From: Pyrinomonadaceae bacterium
GTDB lineage: Bacteria > Acidobacteriota > Blastocatellia > Pyrinomonadales > Pyrinomonadaceae
DNA length: 33,449 nt
NCBI GenBank assembly: GCA_022843305.1
Contig: JALHNX010000041.1
Span: 1-33,449, forward strand
Direction of reading: 5' to 3'
Of the stretch, positions 1 to 7,975 are shown in pieces. Under the pieces are notes generated by a model. The model had not been told where the DNA came from and did no database searches. It saw only the letters and a list, made by a program, of their open reading frames with translations. Both the position numbers and the translations under genes were made by a program. Within the stretch, counting starts at the first letter, position 1. Every line of letters starts with the position of its first letter.

Positions 1-455
1 AAAAGCGCGTTGTGATGCTCGACAAAAGGCTTCATTGAATCGGTCAATTCGCTGGTCGAAGGCGTTCCGTAATCGGTCAAAGGAACGCAGCCGAGCGTCA
101 AAATAACTTCCGACAAAATCGGCGCGTCAATCGCCAAACCCGCAACCGCAAACGCAGTTCCGTGCGGCGGATGCGCGTGACAGACGGCTTTGATGTCGGG
201 ACGCATTTTGTAGATCAAAGTGTGCATCGCCAGTTCCGACGACGCTTTTTTATCGTTGAGCGGCTTGCCGTCCATGTCAGTAATTGCCAGACAATCTTCC
301 GTCATCCGACCTTTGCAGGTCATCGTCGGCGTCGCCAGCACGCGGTTTTCGTCCAGCCGAATGCTGACATTACCGTCCGACGAAACAACATAGCTTCGCT
401 CGTAAAGCAGTTTCCCGACTTCGATAATTAATTTTCGCGCGTTTGATTCGTCCAT
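1..455 (-). CDS. class II aldolase/adducin family protein (partial, C-terminus off the left edge)
   Basis: The reverse strand from the ATG at 455 is open to the window edge and gives 151 residues without a stop. The translation shows a class II aldolase N-terminus: an early GNVSIR segment, a TPT substrate-loop segment, an SSELAMH segment and the zinc-binding HAHPPH motif near residues 92-97. Family members such as L-fuculose-1-phosphate aldolase use these histidines to hold a divalent metal for retro-aldol cleavage of sugar phosphates in the cytoplasm. About 60-70 residues of the usual 210-230 are missing beyond position 1. The stop of the upstream TonB-C gene lies only 6 bp away (462), so the two may be co-transcribed. 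The exact substrate cannot be told. Confidence 0.85.
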   Translation of the reverse strand, partial: MDESNARKLIIEVGKLLYERSYVVSSDGNVSIRLDENRVLATPTMTCKGRMTEDCLAITDMDGKPLNDKKASSELAMHTLIYKMRPDIKAVCHAHPPHGTAFAVAGLAIDAPILSEVILTLGCVPLTDYGTPSTSELTDSMKPFVEHHNAL

Positions 456-461
456 CAAAAT

Positions 462-962
462 TTAGTAAATCGTAAAAGTATATTCGACCGGCTTCGTCAC
501 CGAATAAGGCACGTTGCCGCGAGTTGCCGGTTTGAATTTAATTCCTTTTGCGGCATTAATCGCCTGTTCGGTCAAACCGTCGGACAAACCCGAAATCACA
601 CCGATTGTGCCGATTGTGCCGTCTGCTTTGAATATCACGCGCAGAAGGACTTTGCCCTGTACGGAATTTGCTCGCGCTTCATTTGTATAATTGGCGCGCG
701 GTTTTGAGATAATTTTGATACCCGTTGCATTATCAAGTTGTTTTGCATCTGATTTTTTTACCGTTTCGCTATAACCATTACTGCGGTGGTTGCTTGCCCC
801 CCAGCCATTGTTTTTTGAAGAAACAACTTTCGGCGCGGGTTTGGATTCTTTTTTAAAAATATTCGAAAAATTGATTCCGTAAAAAAATGCCGCCGCGAAC
901 AAACTAAGCGCGAACGCGATACCGAACGCTACAAATCTTTTATAAAAATCGTCAAAACTCAT
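462..962 (-). CDS. membrane-anchored protein with TonB C-terminal domain
   Basis: The 166-residue product has a short basic N-terminus, one transmembrane segment (about residues 10-31), a polar linker with Lys/Pro and Asn/Ser, and a C-terminal TonB-like domain of about 75 residues. The domain shows the expected QGKVLLRVIF strand, the helix EQAINAAKGIKFKPA and the closing strand VTKPVEYTFTIY. TonB-family proteins span the periplasm and pass proton-motive-force energy to outer-membrane receptors, or act as similar connectors. I start at the ATG at 962 because it lies 4 nt after the stop of the upstream gene, which suggests translational coupling; a longer start would overlap that gene. No exbB/exbD is adjacent, so the partner is unknown. 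Confidence 0.75.
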   Translation of the reverse strand: MSFDDFYKRFVAFGIAFALSLFAAAFFYGINFSNIFKKESKPAPKVVSSKNNGWGASNHRSNGYSETVKKSDAKQLDNATGIKIISKPRANYTNEARANSVQGKVLLRVIFKADGTIGTIGVISGLSDGLTEQAINAAKGIKFKPATRGNVPYSVTKPVEYTFTIY

Positions 963-966
963 AAAA

Positions 967-1392
967 CTATTTTTGATCTTGGGCTTCAAAACATTTTTCC
1001 CGGTGAAGTAAGTTTTTGTATTCAACTGAATCTTTCGAAGGATTATAAAAGTGCGGTTTGGGCTCAGCGGAATTGTTTTGTTTTCTCTTTTCGGCTTTCA
1101 AAGATTTTTTCTTATCTTCCGGCTTTTTCGCTTTTAATTTCGAATCTTCTTCCGCGACCGCCGGAACGGTTTTTTCTTTAGCCGTCAAACGTTCGTATTT
1201 CAGATTTTCGTCCAGCGGTACGCAGTTTTTATTTTCCGGCGGCGCTGAAATGACAATTGGTTTAACGCTCGGCGGCAATTGTCCAGCCGTACATTTTTTA
1301 TTTGAAATAAACAATCCCGAAACCAAAACGCCGAGACCGAAAGTTAAACAAAAAACGACAACTCTTTTCCAAAATGTTTCACCACAGCACAT
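967..1392 (-). CDS. small single-pass membrane protein, Lys/Glu-rich, function unknown
   Basis: I do not recognise this 141-residue protein. It has a cytoplasmic N-terminus with a KRVVVF sequence, one transmembrane segment (about residues 11-30), and then a highly charged Lys/Glu/Pro-rich region resembling the periplasmic spacer of TonB proteins. No C-terminal TonB domain follows. The N-terminus resembles those of both neighbours (462-962 and 1570-1893): FWKRVVVF here, FYKRFVAF and IVKRVAPF there. The three may be a diverged local family. Five cysteines are present, two next to the start. The stop is 4 nt from the next start, indicating an operon with the TonB-C gene. Confidence 0.6.
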   Translation of the reverse strand: MCCGETFWKRVVVFCLTFGLGVLVSGLFISNKKCTAGQLPPSVKPIVISAPPENKNCVPLDENLKYERLTAKEKTVPAVAEEDSKLKAKKPEDKKKSLKAEKRKQNNSAEPKPHFYNPSKDSVEYKNLLHREKCFEAQDQK

Positions 1393-1419
1393 TTTTTATT
1401 TCCTCCGCCAAAAACTAAA

Positions 1420-1466
1420 CCACAGATTAACACAAACGAAGAAAATCTTCGACGGTTAATCTGTGG
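1420..1466. repeat. inverted repeat, 12-bp arms
   Basis: CCACAGATTAAC at 1420-1431 is the exact reverse complement of GTTAATCTGTGG at 1455-1466, with a 23-nt loop. It lies upstream of the gene starting at 1392. No T-run follows, so a terminator is not supported. Confidence 0.6.
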
Positions 1467-1490
1467 TCTGAAATTTTTGCCTTTATGATA

Positions 1491-1510
1491 CGACAAACTT
1501 CAGTTTGTCG
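1491..1510. repeat. 20-bp palindrome of the ACAAACTnnAGTTTGT family
   Basis: Positions 1491-1510 read CGACAAACTTCAGTTTGTCG, a palindrome with 9-bp arms around TC. The same core recurs at 30877-30896 and, with AA at the centre, at 30924-30943, both next to rpmE. A dispersed REP-like repeat fits better than a gene-specific operator, because the neighbouring genes are unrelated. Confidence 0.65.
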
Positions 1511-1569
1511 CTTTCGCCCTGCTCGATAAACGCAATCGGCAAAGTGCGTTCCGCGTTCGCCATCCTGTT

Positions 1570-1893
1570 TTAGCGCGATTTATACGGCACGGTTTTCATC
1601 GGCATAACCGGTTCGACCGGCGGCGGCGGTGTCATCGGGACTTCGACCGTTCCGAGAACCCAATCACGTCTTTCCATTTCCGCCATCCGGTTTTTCAGGC
1701 GAATATTTTCTTCGCGCAGACGCTTGTTTTCGCTCCGTATTTGGCGATCCATCTGACGATGGTTCTTGAATCCGTTGCGCTTAAAATTAAAATTCGGCGC
1801 GGCGACCGTCATAAAGAAACTGGCGATGAAAAGCCCGACGGTTAAAGTCAGAACGAAAGGAGCGACTCTTTTAACGATTGATACAAAATTCAT
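1570..1893 (-). CDS. small membrane-anchored coiled-coil protein, function unknown
   Basis: The 107-residue product has a KRVAPF N-terminus, one transmembrane segment (about residues 8-29), a basic stretch, and a coiled coil rich in Arg/Glu/Asn (RSENKRLREENIRLKNRM, about residues 52-70). It ends in a proline-rich tail with PMTPPPPVEPVMP. I chose the ATG at 1893 over the one at 1902 because the GAGAGG motif is about 10 nt upstream of 1893 but abuts 1902. The membrane segment resembles those of the next two genes; the proline tail resembles a TonB spacer that has lost its globular end. No enzymatic motif is visible. Confidence 0.6.
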   Translation of the reverse strand: MNFVSIVKRVAPFVLTLTVGLFIASFFMTVAAPNFNFKRNGFKNHRQMDRQIRSENKRLREENIRLKNRMAEMERRDWVLGTVEVPMTPPPPVEPVMPMKTVPYKSR

Positions 1894-1961
1894 ACTACAC
1901 ATACCTCTCTAGTTTTATAATGCCTTAATGGTGCGTAAAAATTCCACTCTCGGAAATTTCC

Positions 1962-2645
1962 CTATTGTTTAATTCGGCTTTTCGCCGCATTTGGTTTCAA
2001 AATCTTGCCGTTTTTATTGCTCGGCTTCGCCAGAAAATACGACAAACTTTCGAGCGAAATCGTCAAATCAACGTTTTTGATCTTGACATCGCCCTTGGCG
2101 CGAAGCGGAATCGGTGCAAAATTCATGACGGCTTTGATGCCCGAATTCGTGATCTGCTCCAGAACGTCCTGCGCAAATTCAGCCGGCACGGCAATCACCG
2201 CTACATCTATCTTATACTTTTTGACCGTTTCCGCGAAACTTTTAATGTCAAAAATTTCGACCGTGCCGACTTTTTGCCCGATTTTGTCCTGATCGGCATC
2301 GAAAAGCGCGGCAACCGAGAAATTCGACTGCGCGAAACCGTAATAATCCGCCAAAGCCGTTCCCAAACGTCCCGCGCCGATAATCCCGACGCAGTGTTTT
2401 TTATCAAGCCCGAGAATTTTCGTCAGATGCTTGCGCAGGTCGTCAATATAATAACCGACACCGCGCACACCGAATTCGCCAAAATACGCTAAATCCTTGC
2501 GAATCTGTGCCGAATTTAAATGAAATTTTTTCGCCAGACCGTCCGACGAAACTGTTTTCGCGCCCTGTGCCGCCAAGTCGTTCAAACAGCGTAGATAGAT
2601 GCTCAGGCGGTTGGTGGTTAATTCTGAGATTTTTTCAACTTTCAT
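1962..2645 (-). CDS. rex: redox-sensing transcriptional repressor Rex
   Basis: The 227-residue product is a full-length Rex. The N-terminal winged helix (about residues 1-80) contains NSAQIRKDLAYFGEFGVRG, the signature recognition helix and turn. The Rossmann domain follows with GIIGAGRLG (about 87-95) and a segment ending in NFAPIPL. Rex is a cytoplasmic homodimer that reads the NADH/NAD+ ratio and releases its operators when NADH rises, typically de-repressing respiratory or fermentation genes. A GTG at 2648 would add one residue; the adjacent ATG is taken. The last 15 or so residues are basic and less conserved. A Rex half-site lies about 40 bp upstream of the start, which would fit autoregulation. 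Confidence 0.93.
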   Translation of the reverse strand: MKVEKISELTTNRLSIYLRCLNDLAAQGAKTVSSDGLAKKFHLNSAQIRKDLAYFGEFGVRGVGYYIDDLRKHLTKILGLDKKHCVGIIGAGRLGTALADYYGFAQSNFSVAALFDADQDKIGQKVGTVEIFDIKSFAETVKKYKIDVAVIAVPAEFAQDVLEQITNSGIKAVMNFAPIPLRAKGDVKIKNVDLTISLESLSYFLAKPSNKNGKILKPNAAKSRIKQ

Positions 2646-2681
2646 CACTTTTTTCGGGCTTCAGTAATTATAAATGATATT

Positions 2682-2688
2682 TTGTGAA
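2682..2688. promoter_or_regulatory. candidate Rex half-site (TTGTGAA)
   Basis: TTGTGAA matches one arm of the known Rex operator (TTGTGAA-N4-TTCACAA). It sits about 40 bp upstream of rex, in the gap between rex and the plus-strand gene at 2796. The second arm is not recognisable, so this is weak. Confidence 0.25.
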
Positions 2689-2762
2689 AAATATAACTTG
2701 CTAACTTGATGAAATTAATTTTTCTATCGTTGCCCTTAAAGACTTTATAAATTACAATTTAT

Positions 2763-2778
2763 GTTTCAAGTGTGAAAC
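2763..2778. promoter_or_regulatory. palindromic operator candidate before the small-protein/protease genes
   Basis: GTTTCA at 2763-2768 and TGAAAC at 2773-2778 are perfect inverted 6-bp arms around AGTG, ending just before the AGGAGG ribosome-binding site (2782-2787) of the gene at 2796. The position suits repressor binding or a 5'-UTR hairpin. No regulator is identified. Confidence 0.35.
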
Positions 2779-2795
2779 AAAAGGAGGTTGAACCG

Positions 2796-3071
2796 ATGTC
2801 TGAAAAAAGTAAATCTCAATTGAGCGAGTTGTCAGAACTCGGAATAAAGTTTTACGAAGAAAAACTAAAACCGATATTAGAACCGGAACATAATGGCGAG
2901 TATATTGCCATCGAACCGTATTCGGAAAAATATTTTCTCGATAAAAACAGCACTCAGGTTGCGCTCAAGGCAATCGCGGAAATGCCCGGTAAAAAATTTT
3001 ATTTTGCCCGCGTCGGTTATCAATATGCCTACAAAATCGGAGGCTCATGGCTGAAGAAAAAGGCTTTGTAA
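2796..3071 (+). CDS. small acidic protein paired with a retropepsin-like protease, function unknown
   Basis: This 91-residue soluble protein has an N-terminal helix (SELSELGIKFYEEKLKPILE) and a C-terminal alpha/beta stretch including FYFARVGYQYAYKIGG. The ATG at 2796 has an AGGAGG 8 nt upstream, which is why I prefer it to the GTG at 2772. It overlaps the next gene, a clan AA aspartic protease, by 25 bp, so the two are translated together. I recall small proteins of this type beside retropepsin-like proteases in other bacteria and infer that it is a partner, perhaps an antitoxin-like or regulatory subunit. There is no direct evidence of its role. Confidence 0.65.
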   Translation: MSEKSKSQLSELSELGIKFYEEKLKPILEPEHNGEYIAIEPYSEKYFLDKNSTQVALKAIAEMPGKKFYFARVGYQYAYKIGGSWLKKKAL

Positions 3072-3406
3072 ATGAAAACTCGGAAGCCGTTTTGAGAATC
3101 GAATTGAATGACGGATCAAGTATTGATTGTGTTCTGGACACAGGCTTCAACGGCAATTTGATTTTGCCGAAAAATTTTGTCGAAAAATATACTTCCGTCA
3201 TTCCTTTGCGTGTTCGGATTGAATTAGCCGAAGGAAAAACTGCCGAAGTCGGAATGACAACGGTTGATGTAAAATGGTTAGGTGATGAGTTTTCTATCAA
3301 TATTTTAGTTAGCGACGCTGAGGAATCTTTAATCGGAACTGAAATGCTGATTGATTCTGTTCTTGAAATTGACTACAAGTATCTGACCGTCAAAATTACA
3401 AAATGA
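3047..3406 (+). CDS. clan AA (retropepsin-like) aspartic protease
   Basis: The 119-residue protein has the single-domain retropepsin layout. LRIELNDGSSIDCVLDTGFNG carries the catalytic Asp-Thr-Gly (D31-T-G), followed by a strand/loop region and the closing IGTEMLIDSVLEID segment typical of the family. Such proteins form homodimers with one aspartate from each half. No signal peptide is present, so it should be cytoplasmic. The start has GGAGG 3 nt upstream, inside the end of the previous gene. Its stop overlaps the ruvA start (ATGA), so it is the gene immediately before ruvAB in one transcript. Substrates are unknown. Confidence 0.8.
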   Translation: MAEEKGFVNENSEAVLRIELNDGSSIDCVLDTGFNGNLILPKNFVEKYTSVIPLRVRIELAEGKTAEVGMTTVDVKWLGDEFSINILVSDAEESLIGTEMLIDSVLEIDYKYLTVKITK

Positions 3407-4017
3407 TTGCATATTTATCAGGAAAGATTTTAGAAAAAGACGCGAATTTGCTGATCGTTGATGTCGGCGGCGTCGGTTATGAAGTAACGATTCCGCTTTC
3501 GACGTTTTACGAGCTTGGCGAAACGGGCGAAGACGTGTCGCTGCGGATTCATACGGTCGTCCGCGAAGACGCGTTTGCGCTTTTCGGTTTTAAGACGATT
3601 CGCGAAAAAGAACTCTTTCTGCATCTCATCTCGGTTTCCGGCATCGGACCGAAATCGGCGATCACCGCGCTTTCGGGAATGAGCGCGGACGAGATAATTT
3701 CGGCGATTCGCCAGAACAATCTCGCGCGGCTTAATTCGATTCCGGGTGTCGGCAAAAAAACCGCTGAAAGACTGGTCATCGAACTGCGCGACAAGATTGC
3801 CAAGCTCGCCGGAATCGCGTCGGAAGAAATGAAATCGCAGGGCATTCCGCAATCGTCGGGCGACGAGGTTTACGACGACGCGATCTCGGCGCTGATAAAT
3901 CTCGGCTACCAGCGCAGCGCGGCGGAAAAGGCTCTCAAACAGGCGATGCAGGAAGGCACGGAATTAAGCGTGCAGAAACTTCTGCGGCGCAGTTTACAGC
4001 TTTTGGCAAAAGGTTAA
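3403..4017 (+). CDS. ruvA: Holliday junction branch migration complex subunit RuvA
   Basis: The 204-residue product matches RuvA over its full length. An OB-fold N-terminus (MIAYLSGKIL; VGGVGYEV) is followed by two helix-hairpin-helix motifs (VSGIGPKSAITAL about 78-90, IPGVGKKTAERL about 113-124) and a C-terminal domain III (about 155-204) that contacts RuvB. RuvA tetramers bind four-way junctions and load the RuvB motor in homologous recombination. The start overlaps the protease stop by 4 bp, and ruvB begins 6 bp after the ruvA stop. No ruvC is in the window. Confidence 0.96.
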   Translation: MIAYLSGKILEKDANLLIVDVGGVGYEVTIPLSTFYELGETGEDVSLRIHTVVREDAFALFGFKTIREKELFLHLISVSGIGPKSAITALSGMSADEIISAIRQNNLARLNSIPGVGKKTAERLVIELRDKIAKLAGIASEEMKSQGIPQSSGDEVYDDAISALINLGYQRSAAEKALKQAMQEGTELSVQKLLRRSLQLLAKG

Positions 4018-4023
4018 TCAATA

Positions 4024-5067
4024 ATGACCGAAAACTTAGAAAATTTTGATAACCGCGACGGCAGTGCTTTAGATGATGAAACGCAGTTGGAGCTTTCCCT
4101 GCGTCCGACCCGTTTAGGCGAATATATCGGACAGCGCAAGGTCAAGGACAATCTGCGCGTGTTTATGAAAGCCGCCCTGAAACGCCGCGAGGCTTTAGAC
4201 CATATTTTACTGTTTGGTCCGCCGGGCACCGGAAAAACAACGCTCAGCGTCATTTGCGCCAATGAAATGGGCGCGAATCTGAAATCTACCGCCGGACCGA
4301 TTATCGAAAAAGCGGGCGATCTGGCGGCGATTCTGACGAATCTCGAAGAAGGCGACGTGCTTTTTATTGACGAGATTCACCGGATGAATCCGGCAATCGA
4401 GGAAGTTCTCTATCCGGCGATGGAAGATTACTCGCTCGACCTGATGATCGGGCAAGGCACGGCGGCGCGTTCGATAAAGCTCGACCTGCCGAAATTTACG
4501 CTGATCGGCGCGACGACGCGACCGGGCTTGATTACCGCGCCGCTTCGCGGGCGTTTCGGAATCGTTTTTCATCTGGATTTTTACAACGTCAAGGATTTGC
4601 AGACGATCATCGAACGCTCGGCGGGAATTTTGAACGTCGAAATTGACGAAACCGGCGCACACGAAATCGCCAAACGCTCACGCGGAACTCCGCGCATCGC
4701 CAACCGGCTTTTGCGCCGCGTGCGCGATTACGCCGAAGTTGATTACGACGGGCGCGTGACGGAAGAAGTGGCGAAAGACGCGCTTAACCGGATGGAAGTT
4801 GACGTTTTCGGACTCGACGAAATTGATAGAAAACTGCTTCTGACAATTATCGAAAAATTCGACGGCGGTCCGGTCGGTATAGGAACGATTTCGGCTTCGA
4901 TTCACGAAGAAAAAGATTCGATCGAGGAAATTATCGAACCTTATCTGATTCAAATCGGATTCTTAAACCGCACGCCGCGCGGTCGGATGGTAACACGGCT
5001 CGCCTACGAACATTTCGGGCTTGATGCGCTTTTGAAAGTCAGCAACGCGCCCGGATTATTTGATTAA
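4024..5067 (+). CDS. ruvB: Holliday junction DNA helicase RuvB
   Basis: The 347-residue AAA+ ATPase carries GPPGTGKT (Walker A, 65-72), LFIDEIHR (Walker B, 113-120), a GATTRPG sensor segment and the RGRFG arginine-finger region (about 175-179). The C-terminal winged helix contains [13 protein letters not shown] and [16 protein letters not shown], both typical. Hexamers of RuvB drive branch migration of Holliday junctions held by RuvA. The length is normal. It follows ruvA by 6 bp and ends the cluster; a long inverted repeat (5093-5191) lies just downstream. Confidence 0.97.
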   Translation: MTENLENFDNRDGSALDDETQLELSLRPTRLGEYIGQRKVKDNLRVFMKAALKRREALDHILLFGPPGTGKTTLSVICANEMGANLKSTAGPIIEKAGDLAAILTNLEEGDVLFIDEIHRMNPAIEEVLYPAMEDYSLDLMIGQGTAARSIKLDLPKFTLIGATTRPGLITAPLRGRFGIVFHLDFYNVKDLQTIIERSAGILNVEIDETGAHEIAKRSRGTPRIANRLLRRVRDYAEVDYDGRVTEEVAKDALNRMEVDVFGLDEIDRKLLLTIIEKFDGGPVGIGTISASIHEEKDSIEEIIEPYLIQIGFLNRTPRGRMVTRLAYEHFGLDALLKVSNAPGLFD

Positions 5068-5092
5068 AAAATCGCTTGGCGCAGAAAAAGTC

Positions 5093-5191
5093 ATTCTGCA
5101 TTCTACATTTTTCATTTTGCATTGAATTGCAGAAAATATCGGTTTTAATGTCTGCATTGGAATGTAGAATGAAAAATGTAGAATGTAGAAT
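5093..5191. repeat. long inverted repeat built of 7-bp CATTYTN units
   Basis: Two 38-nt arms (5093-5130 and 5154-5191) are about 80% complementary and share an exact core, CATTCTACATTTTTCATT against AATGAAAAATGTAGAATG. Each arm is made of imperfect 7-bp units (CATTCTG, CATTCTA, CATTTTT, CATTTTG). It occupies the gap between ruvB and the next gene. The same unit family recurs at 7813-7891. Confidence 0.8.
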
Positions 5192-5205
5192 TATTAATTT
5201 TTCAA

Positions 5206-6027
5206 ATGAGCGTCAGAAATCTTTTAATCGGTAAATTTAGCTGGAAACGCCTGATGTGGTCGCTCGTTTTAATTCCGCTTTTCGTTTATCTCGGCTTGGG
5301 AATAATCGCTTATTTTCTGGCGGATAAGATTATTTTTCAGCCGCAACCGGCGTTTTTTTCTGATAAAGAATCAACTCTCAAACTTACTGCGCCGAACGGT
5401 GAAAAGATTTCGGCAAAGTTTTTTGAGCATCCGAACGCCGAATTTACGATTCTTTTCAGCCACGGAAATGCCGAAGACATTTTCGGTTCGACACCTTTTT
5501 TTGAAAAACTGCGTGATGCGGGTTTCAATGTTTTGGCTTACGATTATCGCGGTTACGGCGCAAGCGAAGGCAAGCCGTCGGAACAAAATTCTTACGAGGA
5601 CGCGGAAACCGCCTACAATTATCTAACGAATGACCTGAAAATCGCGCCTGAAAAGATAATCTTTCACGGGCGTTCGCTCGGTGCGGCGGTTTCGATTGAT
5701 CTGGCTTCGCGGAAACCGTGCGGCGGTTTGATTGTCGAAAGCGCGTTTGTTTCAGCCTTTCGGGTTTTAACGCACTATCCGATTTACCCTTTCGACAAAT
5801 TTCAAAACCTCGACAAAATCAAGCGCGTCAAATGTCCGGCGCTTTTCATTCATGGGAAAAAGGACGAAATAATTCCTTTTTGGCACGGCGAAATGTTGTT
5901 TGCCGAAGCCAACGTGCCAAAGTTTTCGCTCTGGCTTGACGAAGCCGGTCACAACAATGTTTTCGCAGTCGGCAAACCGGCTTATCTGCAAGCGATTAGA
6001 GATTTCGTCTGCAATCTGCCAAAATAA
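5206..6027 (+). CDS. membrane-anchored alpha/beta hydrolase (ABHD17/Bem46-like)
   Basis: The 273-residue protein has an N-terminal transmembrane anchor (about residues 18-39) and then an alpha/beta-hydrolase fold. Visible elements are FSHGNAED (oxyanion region, about 85-91), YDYRGYGAS (112-120), the nucleophile elbow GRSLG with Ser157, IHGKKDEIIP with Asp220, and EAGHNN with His249. The catalytic triad is therefore complete. Relatives include lipid esterases and depalmitoylase-like hydrolases; bacterial members are mostly uncharacterised. The N-in orientation of the anchor would put the catalytic domain outside the inner membrane. It is preceded by an inverted repeat and separated from the next gene by 29 bp. 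Confidence 0.85.
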   Translation: MSVRNLLIGKFSWKRLMWSLVLIPLFVYLGLGIIAYFLADKIIFQPQPAFFSDKESTLKLTAPNGEKISAKFFEHPNAEFTILFSHGNAEDIFGSTPFFEKLRDAGFNVLAYDYRGYGASEGKPSEQNSYEDAETAYNYLTNDLKIAPEKIIFHGRSLGAAVSIDLASRKPCGGLIVESAFVSAFRVLTHYPIYPFDKFQNLDKIKRVKCPALFIHGKKDEIIPFWHGEMLFAEANVPKFSLWLDEAGHNNVFAVGKPAYLQAIRDFVCNLPK

Positions 6028-6056
6028 ACCTACAATCCGCTTCGGAAAAAAAGCAT

Positions 6057-7724
6057 ATGAAAAGATTATTATCGAGTTTAACGCTTCTTTTGTCTTTAAC
6101 CGTCATTGCCTTCTCCCAAAACAAATTTGAAGGTTATAACATCATCCTGGACGTTCCCGAAACACAGCGCACGGCGACCTGCGCGATGCGTTATGCGCCG
6201 CCAACGACGAGCATTACGATTTCCGATTTGAATCCGGCAACGCCGATGAATCTGAAATCGTGCGGCGGTTCGGCGAGCAGTCTGACAAAAAGCACGGCTT
6301 CAACCTATTCGCTGAAAGCCAGCCCGACCGATTATAAATGGTGTTTTGAGGGCGAAGACAAACGCTACCGCATCTCGTTTGCGGGCGACCAATATGCGCG
6401 AAATGTCGTTTACGATTGGATTCCCAATCCTGACGAAAAAACCGCCGGCAATTACAACGTCAGGGATTTCGGTGCGCTCGGCGACGGCAAAACCGACGAT
6501 ACGATTGCCATTCAAAGCGCACTCGCGTTTATCGCTTCGCGCAACGGCGGAATTTTGCATTTTCCCGAAGGCGATTATCAGGTCGGAAACGTGCCGAACT
6601 TCAAAGGTCTCGCAATGCCCTCGAACGTCACGATTCAGGGCATCGGCGGGCTGCATTCAAACGCTTCGACGAGCGATCTGCCGCGCAAAAATCCGACGCG
6701 AATCACGCTGACCGTGCCGAACCGCGCACTTTTCCGCATCGGCGAATGTATGGAAAAAATCGCTTTCAAAGACATCGAGCTGATTGCCGCGAGCCAGCAG
6801 AAAACTTACGCTGTCGAAGCCTTCGGCGCATACACGGCGGCGCAGGACACCCATTTTGAAAACGTGACGTTTCACAGTTTCACGCGTGGAATCTATGCTT
6901 ACGGCTTGCCGCAAACCGATTTGAACTGGCAATTTGATTACATACACATTGAACGCTGCCGTTTTATTTTCAACACCGACGCGGGAATTTACGTCAACAT
7001 CCGCAATACAGATTGGCGTGTGCAGAACAGTTTGTTTATCAATCCGCCGCGAACGGCGACGCAGAGAGCCGATTCGATGAACTTTGAACGCACCGCCGGA
7101 ATTTTGGTTGACAACACGGTCGGCGGCGGTTTTGCCAACGCCATCGGCGGAACTTTTCTCAATATTCTCGACAGCGGCAGTGTGCTGGTTTCGCATTCGC
7201 AAACCGAATCAATGACCAATTCGTTTATCTACAACGAACAAAAAAACCCGTATGCGGGCGATTATTCCGCGCCGATTACGTTCCTCAATTCCGCTTTCGG
7301 CAACCCGATTGTCTTTCAGGCGCGGCGCACCTTTGTTTCGCTCGGAAACGCATATGCCGGCGACGCTTTTCGCGCCAATGAACTGGTGCGGGTTTATTCG
7401 ACCGGCGACCGTTTTTGTTACGACGGATTTACGCTGGGATGCCGCGGGGCGGTGAAAAACAATTTCGATAAAGCAACCGTCGTTTTTATGACCGGACAGC
7501 CCGACGACGGGCAGGTTAAAGGACATCCGACGTTTTTCGGAACCGACGTGCAATTCGGCGCGGGTGTGCAGATGCCTTCGTTCCAGCAGACCGCTTTACC
7601 GCCAGGAAAAAACAACGGCTCGATGGTTTACTGCACAAATTGCCGCCGAAACACAACGCCCTGTCAGGCAGGCGGAACCGGCGCGCCCGCGATGGTCGTC
7701 GGCGGTCAATGGAGTTGTTTGTAA
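6057..7724 (+). CDS. secreted right-handed beta-helix protein (pectate lyase superfamily, PF12708-like)
   Basis: The 555-residue protein begins with a signal peptide (MKRLLSSLTLLLSLTVIAFSQ). A roughly 110-residue N-terminal domain with several cysteines precedes the start of a pectate-lyase-3 type beta-helix: NVRDFGALGDGKTDDTIAIQ (about 134-153), GGILHFPEGDYQVG and a helical ladder rich in N, I, F and G. The C-terminal end has CTNCRRNTTPC and an AMVVGGQWSCL tail. The DFGALGDGKTDDT motif also occurs in GH28 enzymes and phage tail spikes; active-site residues cannot be assigned by eye. It is probably an extracellular polysaccharide-binding or -degrading protein. It follows the hydrolase by 29 bp. 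Confidence 0.75.
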   Translation: MKRLLSSLTLLLSLTVIAFSQNKFEGYNIILDVPETQRTATCAMRYAPPTTSITISDLNPATPMNLKSCGGSASSLTKSTASTYSLKASPTDYKWCFEGEDKRYRISFAGDQYARNVVYDWIPNPDEKTAGNYNVRDFGALGDGKTDDTIAIQSALAFIASRNGGILHFPEGDYQVGNVPNFKGLAMPSNVTIQGIGGLHSNASTSDLPRKNPTRITLTVPNRALFRIGECMEKIAFKDIELIAASQQKTYAVEAFGAYTAAQDTHFENVTFHSFTRGIYAYGLPQTDLNWQFDYIHIERCRFIFNTDAGIYVNIRNTDWRVQNSLFINPPRTATQRADSMNFERTAGILVDNTVGGGFANAIGGTFLNILDSGSVLVSHSQTESMTNSFIYNEQKNPYAGDYSAPITFLNSAFGNPIVFQARRTFVSLGNAYAGDAFRANELVRVYSTGDRFCYDGFTLGCRGAVKNNFDKATVVFMTGQPDDGQVKGHPTFFGTDVQFGAGVQMPSFQQTALPPGKNNGSMVYCTNCRRNTTPCQAGGTGAPAMVVGGQWSCL

Positions 7725-7768
7725 ACAAAATGTCACAAATTTGAAGACTTCGGCGTTTTCATATTGAA

Positions 7769-7941
7769 GGCTTTGCACAAAAATAGGCGAAAAAGTCGAA
7801 AGCCGCCGAATCATTTTACATTCTACATTCTTCATTCTTCATTAAATGCAGTCAATACCTGCTTAAAAATGTAAAATGCAGAATGTAAAATTGATAATGA
7901 TTTATCACACCAATGCTTTTAATTGTTTTTTGTGCAAAGCC
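7769..7941. repeat. MITE-like element: 15-bp terminal inverted repeats enclosing a second inverted repeat
   Basis: GGCTTTGCACAAAAA at 7769-7783 is exactly complementary to TTTTTGTGCAAAGCC at 7927-7941. Nested inside are a second pair of arms, 7813-7851 and 7859-7891, made of CATTYTN heptamers like those after ruvB. No clear target-site duplication is visible at the outer ends, and no coding sequence is inside. It fills most of the 251-bp gap between the beta-helix gene and the next gene. Confidence 0.7.
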
Positions 7942-7975
7942 AGTAAAGGAGAAATAGATTGATTTAAGGGAAATT

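Noticed and set aside
162-431. 89-codon plus-strand frame
   Set aside because: Lies fully opposite the class II aldolase, which has clear motifs; the plus frame shows no family signature.
1483-1563. 26-codon frame MANAERTLPIAF... directly after the gene at 1570, including the palindrome
   Set aside because: Starts 6 bp after the upstream stop but has no good ribosome-binding site and no recognisable family, and its last third is simply the translated palindrome 1491-1510.
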